From the NCBI GenBank assembly GCA_963695445.1, contig CAVOGV010000036.1:124001-188000 (forward strand): a stretch of DNA of 64,000 bases. The letters are read 5' to 3'. The notes under the pieces are model-generated. The model did not search any database. It was not told the DNA's origin and was given only the letters and a program-made list of their open reading frames with translations. Numbering within the stretch: position 1 is the first letter of the stretch; the number at the start of each line of letters is the position of its first letter. Positions 7,492 to 16,011 of the stretch are shown here, in pieces. The stretch is from Thiohalocapsa sp963695445 (GTDB lineage Bacteria; Pseudomonadota; Gammaproteobacteria; Chromatiales; Chromatiaceae). The translations under genes and the position numbers were made by a program.

Positions 7492-9276
7492 TCAAAACGG
7501 CCAGATCAGCGGTACAAGACCCACGGTGACGGCGCCAACCAGCAGCGTCAGCGGGATGCCGATACGCAGGAAATCGCCGAAGCGGTAGCCGCCCACATTG
7601 AAGACCATCAGGTTGGTCTGATAGCCGACCGGGGTCGCGAAACTGGCGGACGCGGCGATCATCAGCGTGACGATGAACGGCAGTGCGCTCACCTCCATAA
7701 GCCGAGCAGCGTCCATGGCGATGGGGAACACCAGCACCGCGGCGACGTTGTTGGTGGCCAGCGCGGTCAGCAGCGCGGCGGCGGTGAACACCAGCGCCAG
7801 CGAGACCCAGGGCAGACCCTGGGCGAGGCCGATCAGCGAGCCCGCCAGCAACGATGCAGCGCCGGTCTTCTCCAGCGCCGCGCCGATGCCGAACGAAGTT
7901 GCGATGACCACCAGTACCTGCCAGTCCGGCGCGCGTCGGGCCACGCGCCCGGCGGTGCACCGCATGATGACCATGCTGCCGGCGGCGAGCAGCGCCGCCT
8001 CCAGCATCGTGAACAGGCCCGTGGTCACGCTGATAACCATCGCGACGACGATGCCGATGGCGATCGGCGCGCGGCCGTGGTCGATGGGGTGGCTGTTGCC
8101 GAGCTGGCTGACGACGTGAAAGTCCTTTGAGTTGCGCTGTTGCAGCACGAACTCCGGGCGCGTCTCCAGCAGCAGCGTGTCGCCGGCGGCGAGCACGATG
8201 TCGCCGATCTTGCGCTCCACGCGCTCGCCGTTGCGTGACAGCGCGATGATGACGGCGTTGTAGTGGGCGCGAAAGCGCCCCGCGCGCACGCTGCGGCCGA
8301 TCAGCGGCGACTTGTTCGACAGCACGGCCTCGACGAAGCAACGGTCCTGGCGCGGGCCGCCGAGTTTGAACACCTGATCGGTTGCCGGCACCAGGCCGCG
8401 GATCTGGTGCAGGTCCATGACCGAGTCGACGATGCCCGCGAACACCAGCCGATCGCCGTCTCGCAGCACCTCCTGGGACGATACTGCCGGGATGATCTGT
8501 CCGCCGCGCTCGATCTCGATCAGGAACAGCCCCGGCAACTGGCGCAGACCGGCGGCCTCGATGCTCTTGCCGGATAGCGGGCTGTTCGGCGCTACCAGCA
8601 TCTCGGTGGTGTAGCGGCGCACGTCGTCGTAACTCTCGGCCGCGGGGGTGCGGGCCGGCAGCAATCGATGGCCGGCGACGAGCAGAAACAGTACCACCGT
8701 GGCGGTCACCGGCAGGCCTACCCAGGCCAGTTCGAACAGCCCCAGGCCGGGCTCACCGCTGCGCTCGGTGTAGAGCCCATCCACCACCAGATTGGTGCTG
8801 GTGCCGATCAGCGTGCAAGTGCCGCCGGCAATGCTGGCATAGCTGAGCGGGATCAACAGCCGCGACAGGGACAATCGATGGCGCTTGGCCCAGTCCTGCA
8901 CCGCAGGGATGAAGATCGCCACCACCGGCGTGTTGTTCAGAAACGCGCTCAGGGCCGCCACCGGCAGCATCAGCCGCAGGCGCGCGTCGTGCTCGCCCCG
9001 CGGGCGGCCGAGCAGCGACTGGCCGATCCAGCCCACCGCGCCGGTCTCGGTGAGGCCGGTAACCACCACGTAGAGCACTGCCACGGTCAGCATTCCGGGA
9101 TTCGAGAACCCCGCCAGGGCCTCCTGTGGTGTCAGCACGCCCGTGACCAACAGCAGCGTCAAGGCTCCGGACGTGACGATGTCGGGCGCGATACGGGTGC
9201 GCACGAACAGCACGAAACAGAGTATGACCAGGGTCAGGCTGAGCCAGCCGGGCCAGCCGAGGGCGGCGAGCGTCAT
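7492..9276 (-). CDS. SLC13/DASS-type anion transporter with two RCK_C (TrkA-C) domains
   Basis: 594-aa divalent-anion:Na+ symporter-type membrane protein. The start is ATG 9276, with GGAG about ten bases upstream; the longer frame lacks a ribosome site. N-terminal helices (LGWPGWLSLTLVILCFVLFV) lead to a first transport half with the LNNTPVVAIFIPAV hairpin. Two cytosolic TrkA-C/RCK_C domains follow (around residues 210-380; APNSPLSGKSI and SNKSPLIGRSV are typical starts). The second transport half carries ATNNVAAVLVFPIA and SFATPVGYQTNLMV signatures. Such proteins often import sulfate, but the substrate is not decided by sequence. It converges toward the membrane-protein gene with a 260-bp gap. 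Confidence 0.88.
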   Translation of the reverse strand: MTLAALGWPGWLSLTLVILCFVLFVRTRIAPDIVTSGALTLLLVTGVLTPQEALAGFSNPGMLTVAVLYVVVTGLTETGAVGWIGQSLLGRPRGEHDARLRLMLPVAALSAFLNNTPVVAIFIPAVQDWAKRHRLSLSRLLIPLSYASIAGGTCTLIGTSTNLVVDGLYTERSGEPGLGLFELAWVGLPVTATVVLFLLVAGHRLLPARTPAAESYDDVRRYTTEMLVAPNSPLSGKSIEAAGLRQLPGLFLIEIERGGQIIPAVSSQEVLRDGDRLVFAGIVDSVMDLHQIRGLVPATDQVFKLGGPRQDRCFVEAVLSNKSPLIGRSVRAGRFRAHYNAVIIALSRNGERVERKIGDIVLAAGDTLLLETRPEFVLQQRNSKDFHVVSQLGNSHPIDHGRAPIAIGIVVAMVISVTTGLFTMLEAALLAAGSMVIMRCTAGRVARRAPDWQVLVVIATSFGIGAALEKTGAASLLAGSLIGLAQGLPWVSLALVFTAAALLTALATNNVAAVLVFPIAMDAARLMEVSALPFIVTLMIAASASFATPVGYQTNLMVFNVGGYRFGDFLRIGIPLTLLVGAVTVGLVPLIWPF

Positions 9277-9415
9277 GGAAGGTGGCTCCAATGTCGAGCA
9301 GCGCGGGCCGCAGCTGGGGTCAAGGCCGACCAAGCCCGATAGCGCCGACGGAGGCGTCGGAGAAGTTCAGACAGCGGCTCCGAGGCGGCGGGCGATGTTG
9401 AAAATCGACGATCTC

Positions 9416-10033
9416 TTAGGACGCGCCGCCGATCAGCTGCTCGTAGCGCTCCTTCAGCGCCGCCTGGCGCAGCCGCTCGGCCTCCTGCTCGCTTGCGATC
9501 AGCGGCGACTCCTGCCAACTGTCGGTGGTATGGTCGAAGACCGAGAAGCGCCAGGCCTTGCCAACCTTGAACACCTTGGTCACGTCATGGCCGGCCTGGG
9601 CCATCGCGGCCATTTTACTCGGCGTGGCCGGTGGCGTTGTTGCGGCAGTCGCGGGGGCAGTTGTCGGTTCCGAGGCCGAGACCGGCATCGGGTCGGCCGT
9701 CGACGCGGCTTCCCGGAAACGAAACTGATTGTTTTGAATCTCCCCCTGCAGGTCGAACTCCACGGCGTCGACATTGGGCAGCCGGCTCAGGATGTAGCCG
9801 GCCATCATCATGCCCAATCGCTCGTTCTCCTTCTCCAAGGCGCTCAGCAACTTGTCGGCGACGATCTGACAGCGTTGCAGACGATCGGGCGTTTCGACCC
9901 ATTCCCGGCTCATTTGCCAGCCCTGATCCATGTCGCGGTCGAGCTGGTCGAAGAAGCTTGCTCCCTGCCGCAGGATCGGGTCGGGAACGTTCAGGGTGTA
10001 GACTTGTTCGTCGACGATTGCCTTCAGGAACAT
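9416..10033 (-). CDS. Conserved hypothetical protein (205 aa)
   Basis: Start ATG 10033 (MFLKAIVDEQ) is preferred over the upstream in-frame ATG because the latter adds 14 residues unlike any family start. The N-terminal half is helical and charged (FFDQLDRDMDQGWQMSREWV). A central Thr/Ala/Pro-rich linker follows, then a C-terminal module (VFKVGKAWRFSVFDHTTDSW) and a helical tail rich in Glu and Arg. No membrane span. Divergent to the PKHD oxygenase gene with a 98-bp shared promoter gap. Function not recognised. Confidence 0.6.
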   Translation of the reverse strand: MFLKAIVDEQVYTLNVPDPILRQGASFFDQLDRDMDQGWQMSREWVETPDRLQRCQIVADKLLSALEKENERLGMMMAGYILSRLPNVDAVEFDLQGEIQNNQFRFREAASTADPMPVSASEPTTAPATAATTPPATPSKMAAMAQAGHDVTKVFKVGKAWRFSVFDHTTDSWQESPLIASEQEAERLRQAALKERYEQLIGGAS

Positions 10034-10131
10034 GCGTGAACTCCGCTGACTTGCGATGGTCCCGCATTCTATCAAAGCCCACCGTGCTGGCCCGAATCCG
10101 ACAGCGCGGACCGACCCCCGCCGCGATCATC

Positions 10132-10806
10132 ATGCTGCTGACGATACCCAAACTGCTCAACACCGCCCAGCTGGACAAGATGCACGAGGTGCTGGCCGAT
10201 GCCGAGTTCATCGACGGCCGGCTCAGCGCGGGCTTCGCCGCCGCCAAGGTGAAGCACAATCAAGAAATGCGTCAGGACCCCCAGCGCATGCAAGTGCTGA
10301 TCCGCATCCTGATGGCCAGCCTAGGCCACCATGAGACCTTCCGCTTCGGTGTGCTGCCGCATCGGGTCGCCGACCCGATCTTCGCCCGTTACCAACCCGG
10401 CATGACCTATGGCGATCACGTCGATGATCCGATCATGGGCAGCAGCGGCCCGCGGTTTCGCACGGACGTGTCAATGACCGTGTTTTTGAATCCGCCGGAT
10501 GCCTACGACGGCGGCGAGTTGATGATCAGAACCTCGTTCGGCGAGCGCAAGGTCAAGCTGCCTGCCGGCGATGCCGTGGTCTACCCGTCATCGAGCCTGC
10601 ATCAGGTGGCGCCAGTCAGCCGCGGCGAGCGGCTGGTGGTGCTGACCTGGATCCAGAGCTACGTGCGCGACCCGGCCCGGCGCGAGTTGCTGTACGAGTT
10701 GAACCAAGCTCGGGAAACGCTGCTGAAACAGTCGCCGGAGGCCGAGCATACGGCGCTGGTAGACCGTAGCTACGCCAACCTGGTGCGTATGTGGAGCGAG
10801 TTATAG
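10132..10806 (+). CDS. piuC: Fe(II)/2-oxoglutarate-dependent dioxygenase, PiuC/PKHD-type hydroxylase
   Basis: 224-aa soluble dioxygenase of the PKHD/PiuC family, often linked to iron-siderophore uptake. ATG 10132 gives the usual N-terminus MLLTIPKLLNTAQL. The iron triad appears as HVDDP (H-x-D) and the distal His in SSLHQVAPV, followed by an Arg (SRGER) for 2-oxoglutarate. GGELMIRTSFGERKVKLPAG matches the conserved core. Length equals family norm. No TonB receptor is adjacent, so the iron link is only family knowledge. A strong terminator on the other strand follows at once. Confidence 0.88.
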   Translation: MLLTIPKLLNTAQLDKMHEVLADAEFIDGRLSAGFAAAKVKHNQEMRQDPQRMQVLIRILMASLGHHETFRFGVLPHRVADPIFARYQPGMTYGDHVDDPIMGSSGPRFRTDVSMTVFLNPPDAYDGGELMIRTSFGERKVKLPAGDAVVYPSSSLHQVAPVSRGERLVVLTWIQSYVRDPARRELLYELNQARETLLKQSPEAEHTALVDRSYANLVRMWSEL

Positions 10807-10812
10807 CCGGGC

Positions 10813-10848
10813 AAAAAAAACGCGGCTGGCTGGTGCCAAAACCGCGTT
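10813..10848 (-). terminator. Rho-independent terminator (minus strand)
   Basis: Read on the minus strand, AACGCGG pairs with CCGCGTT and the hairpin runs into eight T residues (10820-10813). It ends minus-strand transcription from the small ORF or RNA at 10847-10942, or more distantly from the kinase gene at 11261. Confidence 0.8.
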
Positions 10849-10942
10849 AAGTGACGCACATCGGAAGCTCCGGGGTCACGTGCACTACAACTATAGGTTT
10901 GGTCCGGGCCAGGCGGCATCCTGTGAAGCCCCACCGACACAT
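10847..10942 (-). CDS. Possible 31-aa small protein
   Basis: ATG 10942 is preceded by AAAGGGG eight bases upstream and opens a 31-codon frame (starts MCRWGF, ends PELPMCVT) that stops inside the base of the terminator hairpin. Three Cys and a VVVHV strand are visible. The pairing of ribosome site, compact frame and terminator suggests a real short transcript; it could be a small protein, a leader peptide or an RNA with a fortuitous frame. Not recognised. Confidence 0.35.
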   Translation of the reverse strand: MCRWGFTGCRLARTKPIVVVHVTPELPMCVT

Positions 10943-10988
10943 CGGGGATTCCCCTTTAGCGTTGATGCGTCTGGTGGCTGGAATCCTT

Positions 10989-11110
10989 GAGGGCACCAAA
11001 TGCTTGAATAGAGAAGCGCCACGCGCCAAGGACCGAGGGCCAATCGTGCGCAACCGTACTGAGCAGCTGCCCTCGGCCCTCGGCGCTTGGCCCACTTTTA
11101 GCGACGCACG
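10989..11110 (-). repeat. Dispersed intergenic element, family A, copy 2
   Basis: It contains the palindromic core blocks (CCAAGGACCGAGGGCC and CCCTCGGCCCTCGGCGC) around an ATCGTGCGCAA centre, plus a shortened tail (TTGAGGGCACCAAATGCTTG). It accounts for much of the 10943-11260 gap, where no gene is evident. Confidence 0.7.
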
Positions 11111-11260
11111 GGTTGATCGGGTCTTCACCTACCCGGGGGCGGGTCAAATGCCATTCTTGCGCTGGGGGTCGGAGCTTTACGGTGCGCGCGAGGGCAAACG
11201 ACGTGCGGCGCGGCGGCGAGGGTCACGCATTTGCCGCCGCTGCCTATTTGGGCTGGATGC

Positions 11261-14200
11261 TCAGTCCGATCGCACCGGGATCTCGCACAGCATCAAAGTG
11301 CCGCCGCCGGGCTGCGGGCTCACGCTTAGCTTGCCGCCGAGGATGCCGGCGCGATAACCCATGATGTGCAGACCGAGCCCGCCGGGGCCGCTCTGGGGCG
11401 AGTCGTCCCATTCACCGTCGTCCTGCACCGTGAGCCGGATCGTGCGGTCGCGCTGCTCGAGGTGGATTTCGATGCGGGTCGGCTTGCCGTGGCGGGCCGC
11501 ATTGCTGATCGCCTCCTGGGCGATGCGGTAGAGGTGAGCGGTGATTAACGGGTCGGTCACCGGGGCCTCATCCGGGTGGACCAGCTCGCAGTGCACGCCG
11601 CTGGAGCGCTGCACCTCTTCCGCTAGCGCAATGAGCGCGTCGATGAGGCGCTCTGGCGCCACCCCCACCGGGGCCAGTCCCTGAGTGATGCCCTTGGAAT
11701 CGAGCAGCGCTTGTTCGATTTGTTGGGCCAACTGCTGCGCTTGCGCTGCCTCCGGCCGCTGCGCCTTTTCCAGTTTCCTGCCGAGCGTCTTGGCCAGCAG
11801 CGTTACCGCCGTGAGTTGTTGACCGAGTCCGTCGTGAATCTCCCGGCCGATGCGTTCCTGCTCGCGCGTGCTGGTCTCGATGATCTGACGCTCAAGCTCG
11901 CGCCGCTGGCTGATATCACGGACCAGCAGCACATAGACCCCCATATGATCGATCTCGGCGCCGACCGTCTCGGCGGGAAACAGGGCACCGCCCGCGCGCA
12001 CGCCTTCGCACAGCAGGGTCCGCGGCGACCCGGTTGTGTGCTGGATGAGCAGCTGCATGATGTCGCGGTTGTCGTTGTGGGGCGGCCCAGGCCGCAGAAA
12101 GCGCCCCAGCGGTTGGCCGATCGCCTTGTCTGCCGGGCAGTCGAACAGGCGTTCGGCGGCGGCGTTGAACTCGCCGATGGTGCCACTGCGATCGACGCCG
12201 ACGATGCCGTCCACCACCGTGTTTAAGATGGCGGAGAGGCGCTGTTGGCGTTCCGCCAGCAGTCGTTCCATGTTTTTGCGCTCGCTGATGTCGATCACCG
12301 CCACCAGCACCCGCCGCAGGCTCTGCTCGCAGCCGAAGGCCGGCACTGCATGCAGCAACACCGGAATGCGTTTGCCTTCCAGGGTGCGAATTTCGAACTC
12401 CTGCACACTGCCGCGACCTTGCAGCAATTGCTCCAGCAGGGCCTGCAACACGGGCGTTGGCTCGAGTGGAAAGAAGCGCTGGCCCGATGCACGTACTTGC
12501 TCGGCATTGTCGGCCCCGAGTAGCGCCAGCGCGGCACGGTTGATGGCGTTGATCCGCACGCGCTCGCGGCACGCCTCCGCCTGTTGCGGGTGCGCACGCA
12601 CCCAGGCCGCTAGGCGCTCACTGGTATCAGCGCCGGCATCTGCGCCAACGGCCTCAAGACCGTGCCGAACGCCAGACCAGTCCTGCTCCATCAGGCACAT
12701 GGGCGAGCGTTCGAACAGGATGCGGTAACGCTCCTCGCTGATGCGAATGGCCGCCTCGGCCTCGCTGCGTAGCGTGATGTCGATAAAGGTGACGACGACG
12801 CCCTCGATCCGGTTGTCGCGGGTGCGATAGGGTTGGATGCGGCGCAAATAGTGCGCGCCGTCGTTAGTCTTGATCTCTTTCTCCAGCGGTGTGAGTCGCT
12901 CCAGCACCAGCCCCGCGTCGGGCAGCAGGCTGTCGTCGCGGAAATTGGGCGACAGGTCCGCGAGCGGGCGCCCGGTGTCGCCGGCCCTGAGATTCAGCAG
13001 CTTCGCGGTCTGGGGCGTGAAGCGTTGAATCCGCATGTCGGTATCCAGGAACACCGTCGCGATATCCGTACTGGCCAGCAGGTTGCTGATGTCGTTGTTG
13101 CTGCGCTCGAGTTCCTGCACCTTCTCCTCGAGCTGGTTGTTGACCGTGGTGAGTTCCTCGTTCAGGGATTGCAGTTCTTCCTTGGACGTCTCTAGTTCCT
13201 CGTTGGCGGACTGCAACTCCTCGTTGGCGGACATCGCCTCTTCGTTGGATGCCTGGAGCTCCTCGTTGGCGCTCTCCAGTTCTTCGATGCTGCCCTGCAA
13301 CTCTTCGCGCGTGGTCTTGAGTTCCAACTCCAGCTGCTGCGCCAGCGCCAGTTCCGCCGGCTTAGCGGCCGCGGTTACCGCGTTGGCCAGGTCGCTGTCG
13401 CCGGTGGGCGCGTCGACATCGCTGAAGCTGATCAGCAGCATGCCGTGCATGTGTTTGGGCGAGGTCAGCGACCGGACGCGCGCATGCACCCGCACGAAGC
13501 GGCCGCCGCGCTTCATCCGTGCATCGCGCACGTCGATCGCGGTCTCGTCCCGCGCCGCCTGATGGCAGGCGGCGCGCACGCGGGTGCGCAGGCCGTGCCG
13601 CAGCAGATCCATCAGGTACAGGGTCGGGCGTCCCGCGGGCAGTTCCAGGTAGTCCGCGGCGGGGCCGAAAAAGTACAGGATCTCGAACCGCGGGCTGACT
13701 AGCACCGCCGCCGGGCCGTACTCCTCCAGCAGCAGCCGCTCGGCCACCAGTCCGGCGTCTCTTGCCGTGCCAGCGACGTTATCGAACTCGTGCATCGGGA
13801 TGCGCTCTCGCTCCGGTATCTGTGCGATCGGAAAGGTCATGGCACCAGCGCGCAGCGCACCGGTGCGCCGGAACAGGCGCCATTGCTTCGACAGGGTCTC
13901 GAATAGGTCAGCGTGCGGGCCGATGCTCTCGGACGGGCCGAGCAGCAGGTAGCCGTCTGGACGCAGCGCGAAGTGGAACAGCGCTATAACTTGCCGCTGT
14001 ATCTCCGGCTCCAAATAAATCAGAAGGTTGCGGCAACTGATCAGGTCCAGACGCGAAAACGGCGCATCGCAGATCAGGTTCTGCGGTGCGAACACCACGG
14101 TCTCGCGTACCTCCTTTTTGACGCGGTAATGATCGGCGTCTTCTTCCGTGAAGAACTGCTTCAACCGCTCCGGCGAGACGTCGGCGGAGATGCTCTTGGG

Positions 14201-15436
14201 GTAGAGTCCCTCGCGTGCGATCTCCAGCGCCGACACGTCGATATCGGTGGCGAACAGTTGCAGGGCGATGCGGCGTTGTCGGCGCGTAAACGCCTCGATC
14301 ATCAAGATCCCAATGCTGTAGGCCTCTTCACCGCTGGCGCAGCCGGCCACCCAGACGCGCACCGGGCGATCCGGGTCCGAGCGGCCGGTCAGGTCCTCGA
14401 GCACGCGCTGCTCCAGTACCTCGAAGGCGTTGGGGTCGCGGAAAAAGCTGGTCACGCCGATCAACATATCGTGGAGCAGCAGCCCCAGTTCGCTGGTATC
14501 ATCATGCAGCTTATGGATGTAGTCCGGCAGCGATGGTATCTGGCACAGCCCCATGCGCCGCCGCACCCGGCGCAGCAGCATGTTTTTGCGATAACCGCGA
14601 AAATCGTACTTGGTGCGTGCCCGCAAGATGGACAGGATGGTGGTGAGTAATTCCGACTCCGACTGATCGGCCGGATGCGACAACCAGGCGCCGTCCGAGC
14701 GCTGGGCGGCGGTGTAGTGCATCAGTACCGCGGCCATGTCGCCCGGCGCCAGCACGCGGTCGGCAACGCCGGCGGCGATGGCGCTGCGCGGCATGTCCGG
14801 GAAGCGTGCCGATTCCGGCGTCTGCACCAGCGTCAGCCCGCCGCGGTCTTTGATCTCGCGCAGTCCGGCCGTGCCGTGGTTGCTGGTACCGGAGAGCACG
14901 ATGCCGATGGCACGGTGTTGCATGTCCAGGGCCAGCGAGCGGAGAAAGGTATCGATCGCGGTTTGCCGGCCGGTAGCCGATGCCAGTTCATCTGGCGGCG
15001 CGGTCAGGTGCAGCGCGCCGCCGTCGATGGTCATGAACTTGCCGGGTGGAATCAGGTACACGCGGTTTGGCGTCGCCATGACCCCGTCCTGTGCTTCTTC
15101 CACCGGCATGGTCGTGTGCGTGGCGAGCAATTGCGCCATCAGGCTGCGATGCTCCGGGTCCAGGTGCGGCACCAACACGAAGGCCAGCCCCGGCTTATCC
15201 GGCATTGCGTCCAGCAGCAGCGTGAAGGCCTCCAGCCCCCCGGCCGATGCACCGACGCCGACCACGCCGAAGTCGGGCGAGGCCATGTCGGCGGCACCGG
15301 CGGTGGAGTGGCCCGCTGCGGCCCGCGTTGGTTGAGCTGTTGGTCTGGACGCTGGGAGTTGGCCGCTTCCGTTGGCATTGTCACTGTTATCGCCGTCCGC
15401 GGGGTTCTGGCGGTCGTTATCTCTTGCGCTGGTCAC
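11261..15436 (-). CDS. CheB/CheR-PAS-histidine kinase hybrid sensor
   Basis: 1391-aa multidomain cytosolic sensor. A CheB-type methylesterase domain (about 54-240) has the GASAGG serine (S64) and H91, but the usual catalytic Asp motif reads GTSNHG, so His replaces Asp. A CheR methyltransferase domain (about 275-530) has the SAM motif VWVAGCASGEEAYS. A long Glu/Asn-rich coiled coil (about 690-780, repeats of NEELQ) and three PAS regions follow. The C-terminus has a HisKA_3 dimerisation helix with the phospho-acceptor motif REIHDGLGQQL and a HATPase_c domain (NAARHG, GGLGLHIMGYRAGILGG). HisKA_3 kinases phosphorylate NarL-type regulators, so the regulator at 17686 is a plausible partner. GTG start at 15436. 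Confidence 0.9.
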   Translation of the reverse strand: MTSARDNDRQNPADGDNSDNANGSGQLPASRPTAQPTRAAAGHSTAGAADMASPDFGVVGVGASAGGLEAFTLLLDAMPDKPGLAFVLVPHLDPEHRSLMAQLLATHTTMPVEEAQDGVMATPNRVYLIPPGKFMTIDGGALHLTAPPDELASATGRQTAIDTFLRSLALDMQHRAIGIVLSGTSNHGTAGLREIKDRGGLTLVQTPESARFPDMPRSAIAAGVADRVLAPGDMAAVLMHYTAAQRSDGAWLSHPADQSESELLTTILSILRARTKYDFRGYRKNMLLRRVRRRMGLCQIPSLPDYIHKLHDDTSELGLLLHDMLIGVTSFFRDPNAFEVLEQRVLEDLTGRSDPDRPVRVWVAGCASGEEAYSIGILMIEAFTRRQRRIALQLFATDIDVSALEIAREGLYPKSISADVSPERLKQFFTEEDADHYRVKKEVRETVVFAPQNLICDAPFSRLDLISCRNLLIYLEPEIQRQVIALFHFALRPDGYLLLGPSESIGPHADLFETLSKQWRLFRRTGALRAGAMTFPIAQIPERERIPMHEFDNVAGTARDAGLVAERLLLEEYGPAAVLVSPRFEILYFFGPAADYLELPAGRPTLYLMDLLRHGLRTRVRAACHQAARDETAIDVRDARMKRGGRFVRVHARVRSLTSPKHMHGMLLISFSDVDAPTGDSDLANAVTAAAKPAELALAQQLELELKTTREELQGSIEELESANEELQASNEEAMSANEELQSANEELETSKEELQSLNEELTTVNNQLEEKVQELERSNNDISNLLASTDIATVFLDTDMRIQRFTPQTAKLLNLRAGDTGRPLADLSPNFRDDSLLPDAGLVLERLTPLEKEIKTNDGAHYLRRIQPYRTRDNRIEGVVVTFIDITLRSEAEAAIRISEERYRILFERSPMCLMEQDWSGVRHGLEAVGADAGADTSERLAAWVRAHPQQAEACRERVRINAINRAALALLGADNAEQVRASGQRFFPLEPTPVLQALLEQLLQGRGSVQEFEIRTLEGKRIPVLLHAVPAFGCEQSLRRVLVAVIDISERKNMERLLAERQQRLSAILNTVVDGIVGVDRSGTIGEFNAAAERLFDCPADKAIGQPLGRFLRPGPPHNDNRDIMQLLIQHTTGSPRTLLCEGVRAGGALFPAETVGAEIDHMGVYVLLVRDISQRRELERQIIETSTREQERIGREIHDGLGQQLTAVTLLAKTLGRKLEKAQRPEAAQAQQLAQQIEQALLDSKGITQGLAPVGVAPERLIDALIALAEEVQRSSGVHCELVHPDEAPVTDPLITAHLYRIAQEAISNAARHGKPTRIEIHLEQRDRTIRLTVQDDGEWDDSPQSGPGGLGLHIMGYRAGILGGKLSVSPQPGGGTLMLCEIPVRSD

Positions 15437-15572
15437 GATGGGGCCGCTCCGGGCAGGTTGACATCCTCAGCGGGGCGGCGACCCGTTGCAAGGGTCGCTG
15501 CCGACGGGCGTTGCGCATACACCCTCTATTTTTGCACTATCCGCGACGGCGATCACAGCCGATTTCGGCGCC

Positions 15573-15630
15573 CCGAATCGCGGCTGCAAGCCGCTCGCAC
15601 GAGCGTGGGAGCGGTTTGCAATCGCGACGG
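15573..15630. repeat. REP-like palindromic repeat (family B)
   Basis: An imperfect palindrome pairs CGAATCGCGGCTGCAAGCCG with GTTTGCAATCGCGACGG through a short GAGCGTGGGAGC centre. Same family as the copies near 1.07, 23.4, 33.7 and 51.1-51.3 kb. It lies in the 260-bp space between the kinase and the DUF2934 gene. Confidence 0.8.
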
Positions 15631-15696
15631 CCACAATCACCGAAGTGCAGCTGCTCAAACTGCGGCTCCACGGCCATGCCGCGATGCTCCCCGCGT

Positions 15697-15900
15697 CTAC
15701 AGCGGCCTTAACGCGTCGTCTATTTCGTGTTCCGCCGCCAACCAGTCGTCGAGTTCGTGGTCGGGGGCAAAGCCGCGCCGCTCCGCCTTGAAGTAGGCAC
15801 AGACTCGAATGCGTTCCTCGCGCAGCTCGAGCAACGCGGCCACCGGGTTGTCGGTGCCGAAGATGGCTCGCACGCTGGCCGCCTCCCTTGGCGAATTCAT
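15697..15900 (-). CDS. DUF2934-like small protein
   Basis: 67-aa soluble protein. The pattern RIRVCAYFKAERRGF then HELDDWLAAEHEID matches the DUF2934 layout (R-AY-x-W/F-E/R...G...DDWL-AE-E), a family without known function. ATG 15900 forms an ATGA overlap with a stop in the alternative frame of the upstream diguanylate cyclase gene, so the two may be co-translated. Confidence 0.6.
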   Translation of the reverse strand: MNSPREAASVRAIFGTDNPVAALLELREERIRVCAYFKAERRGFAPDHELDDWLAAEHEIDDALRPL

Positions 15901-16011
15901 TGAGGGCCTCTGGCGTGGTTGTCGGGCTCTGCCCAGGGGATGGCCCGTGCTTCGCACTGTGTGGCGAGGCTGGTGATGGCGCGCAAGTCGGCCTCCATTT
16001 CCTGGATCACG

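Noticed and set aside
10850..10990. Possible 6S RNA
   Set aside because: Some 3'-half-like blocks (GGCGGCATC) appear, but no matching 5' half or open-bubble layout; the terminator belongs to the other strand.
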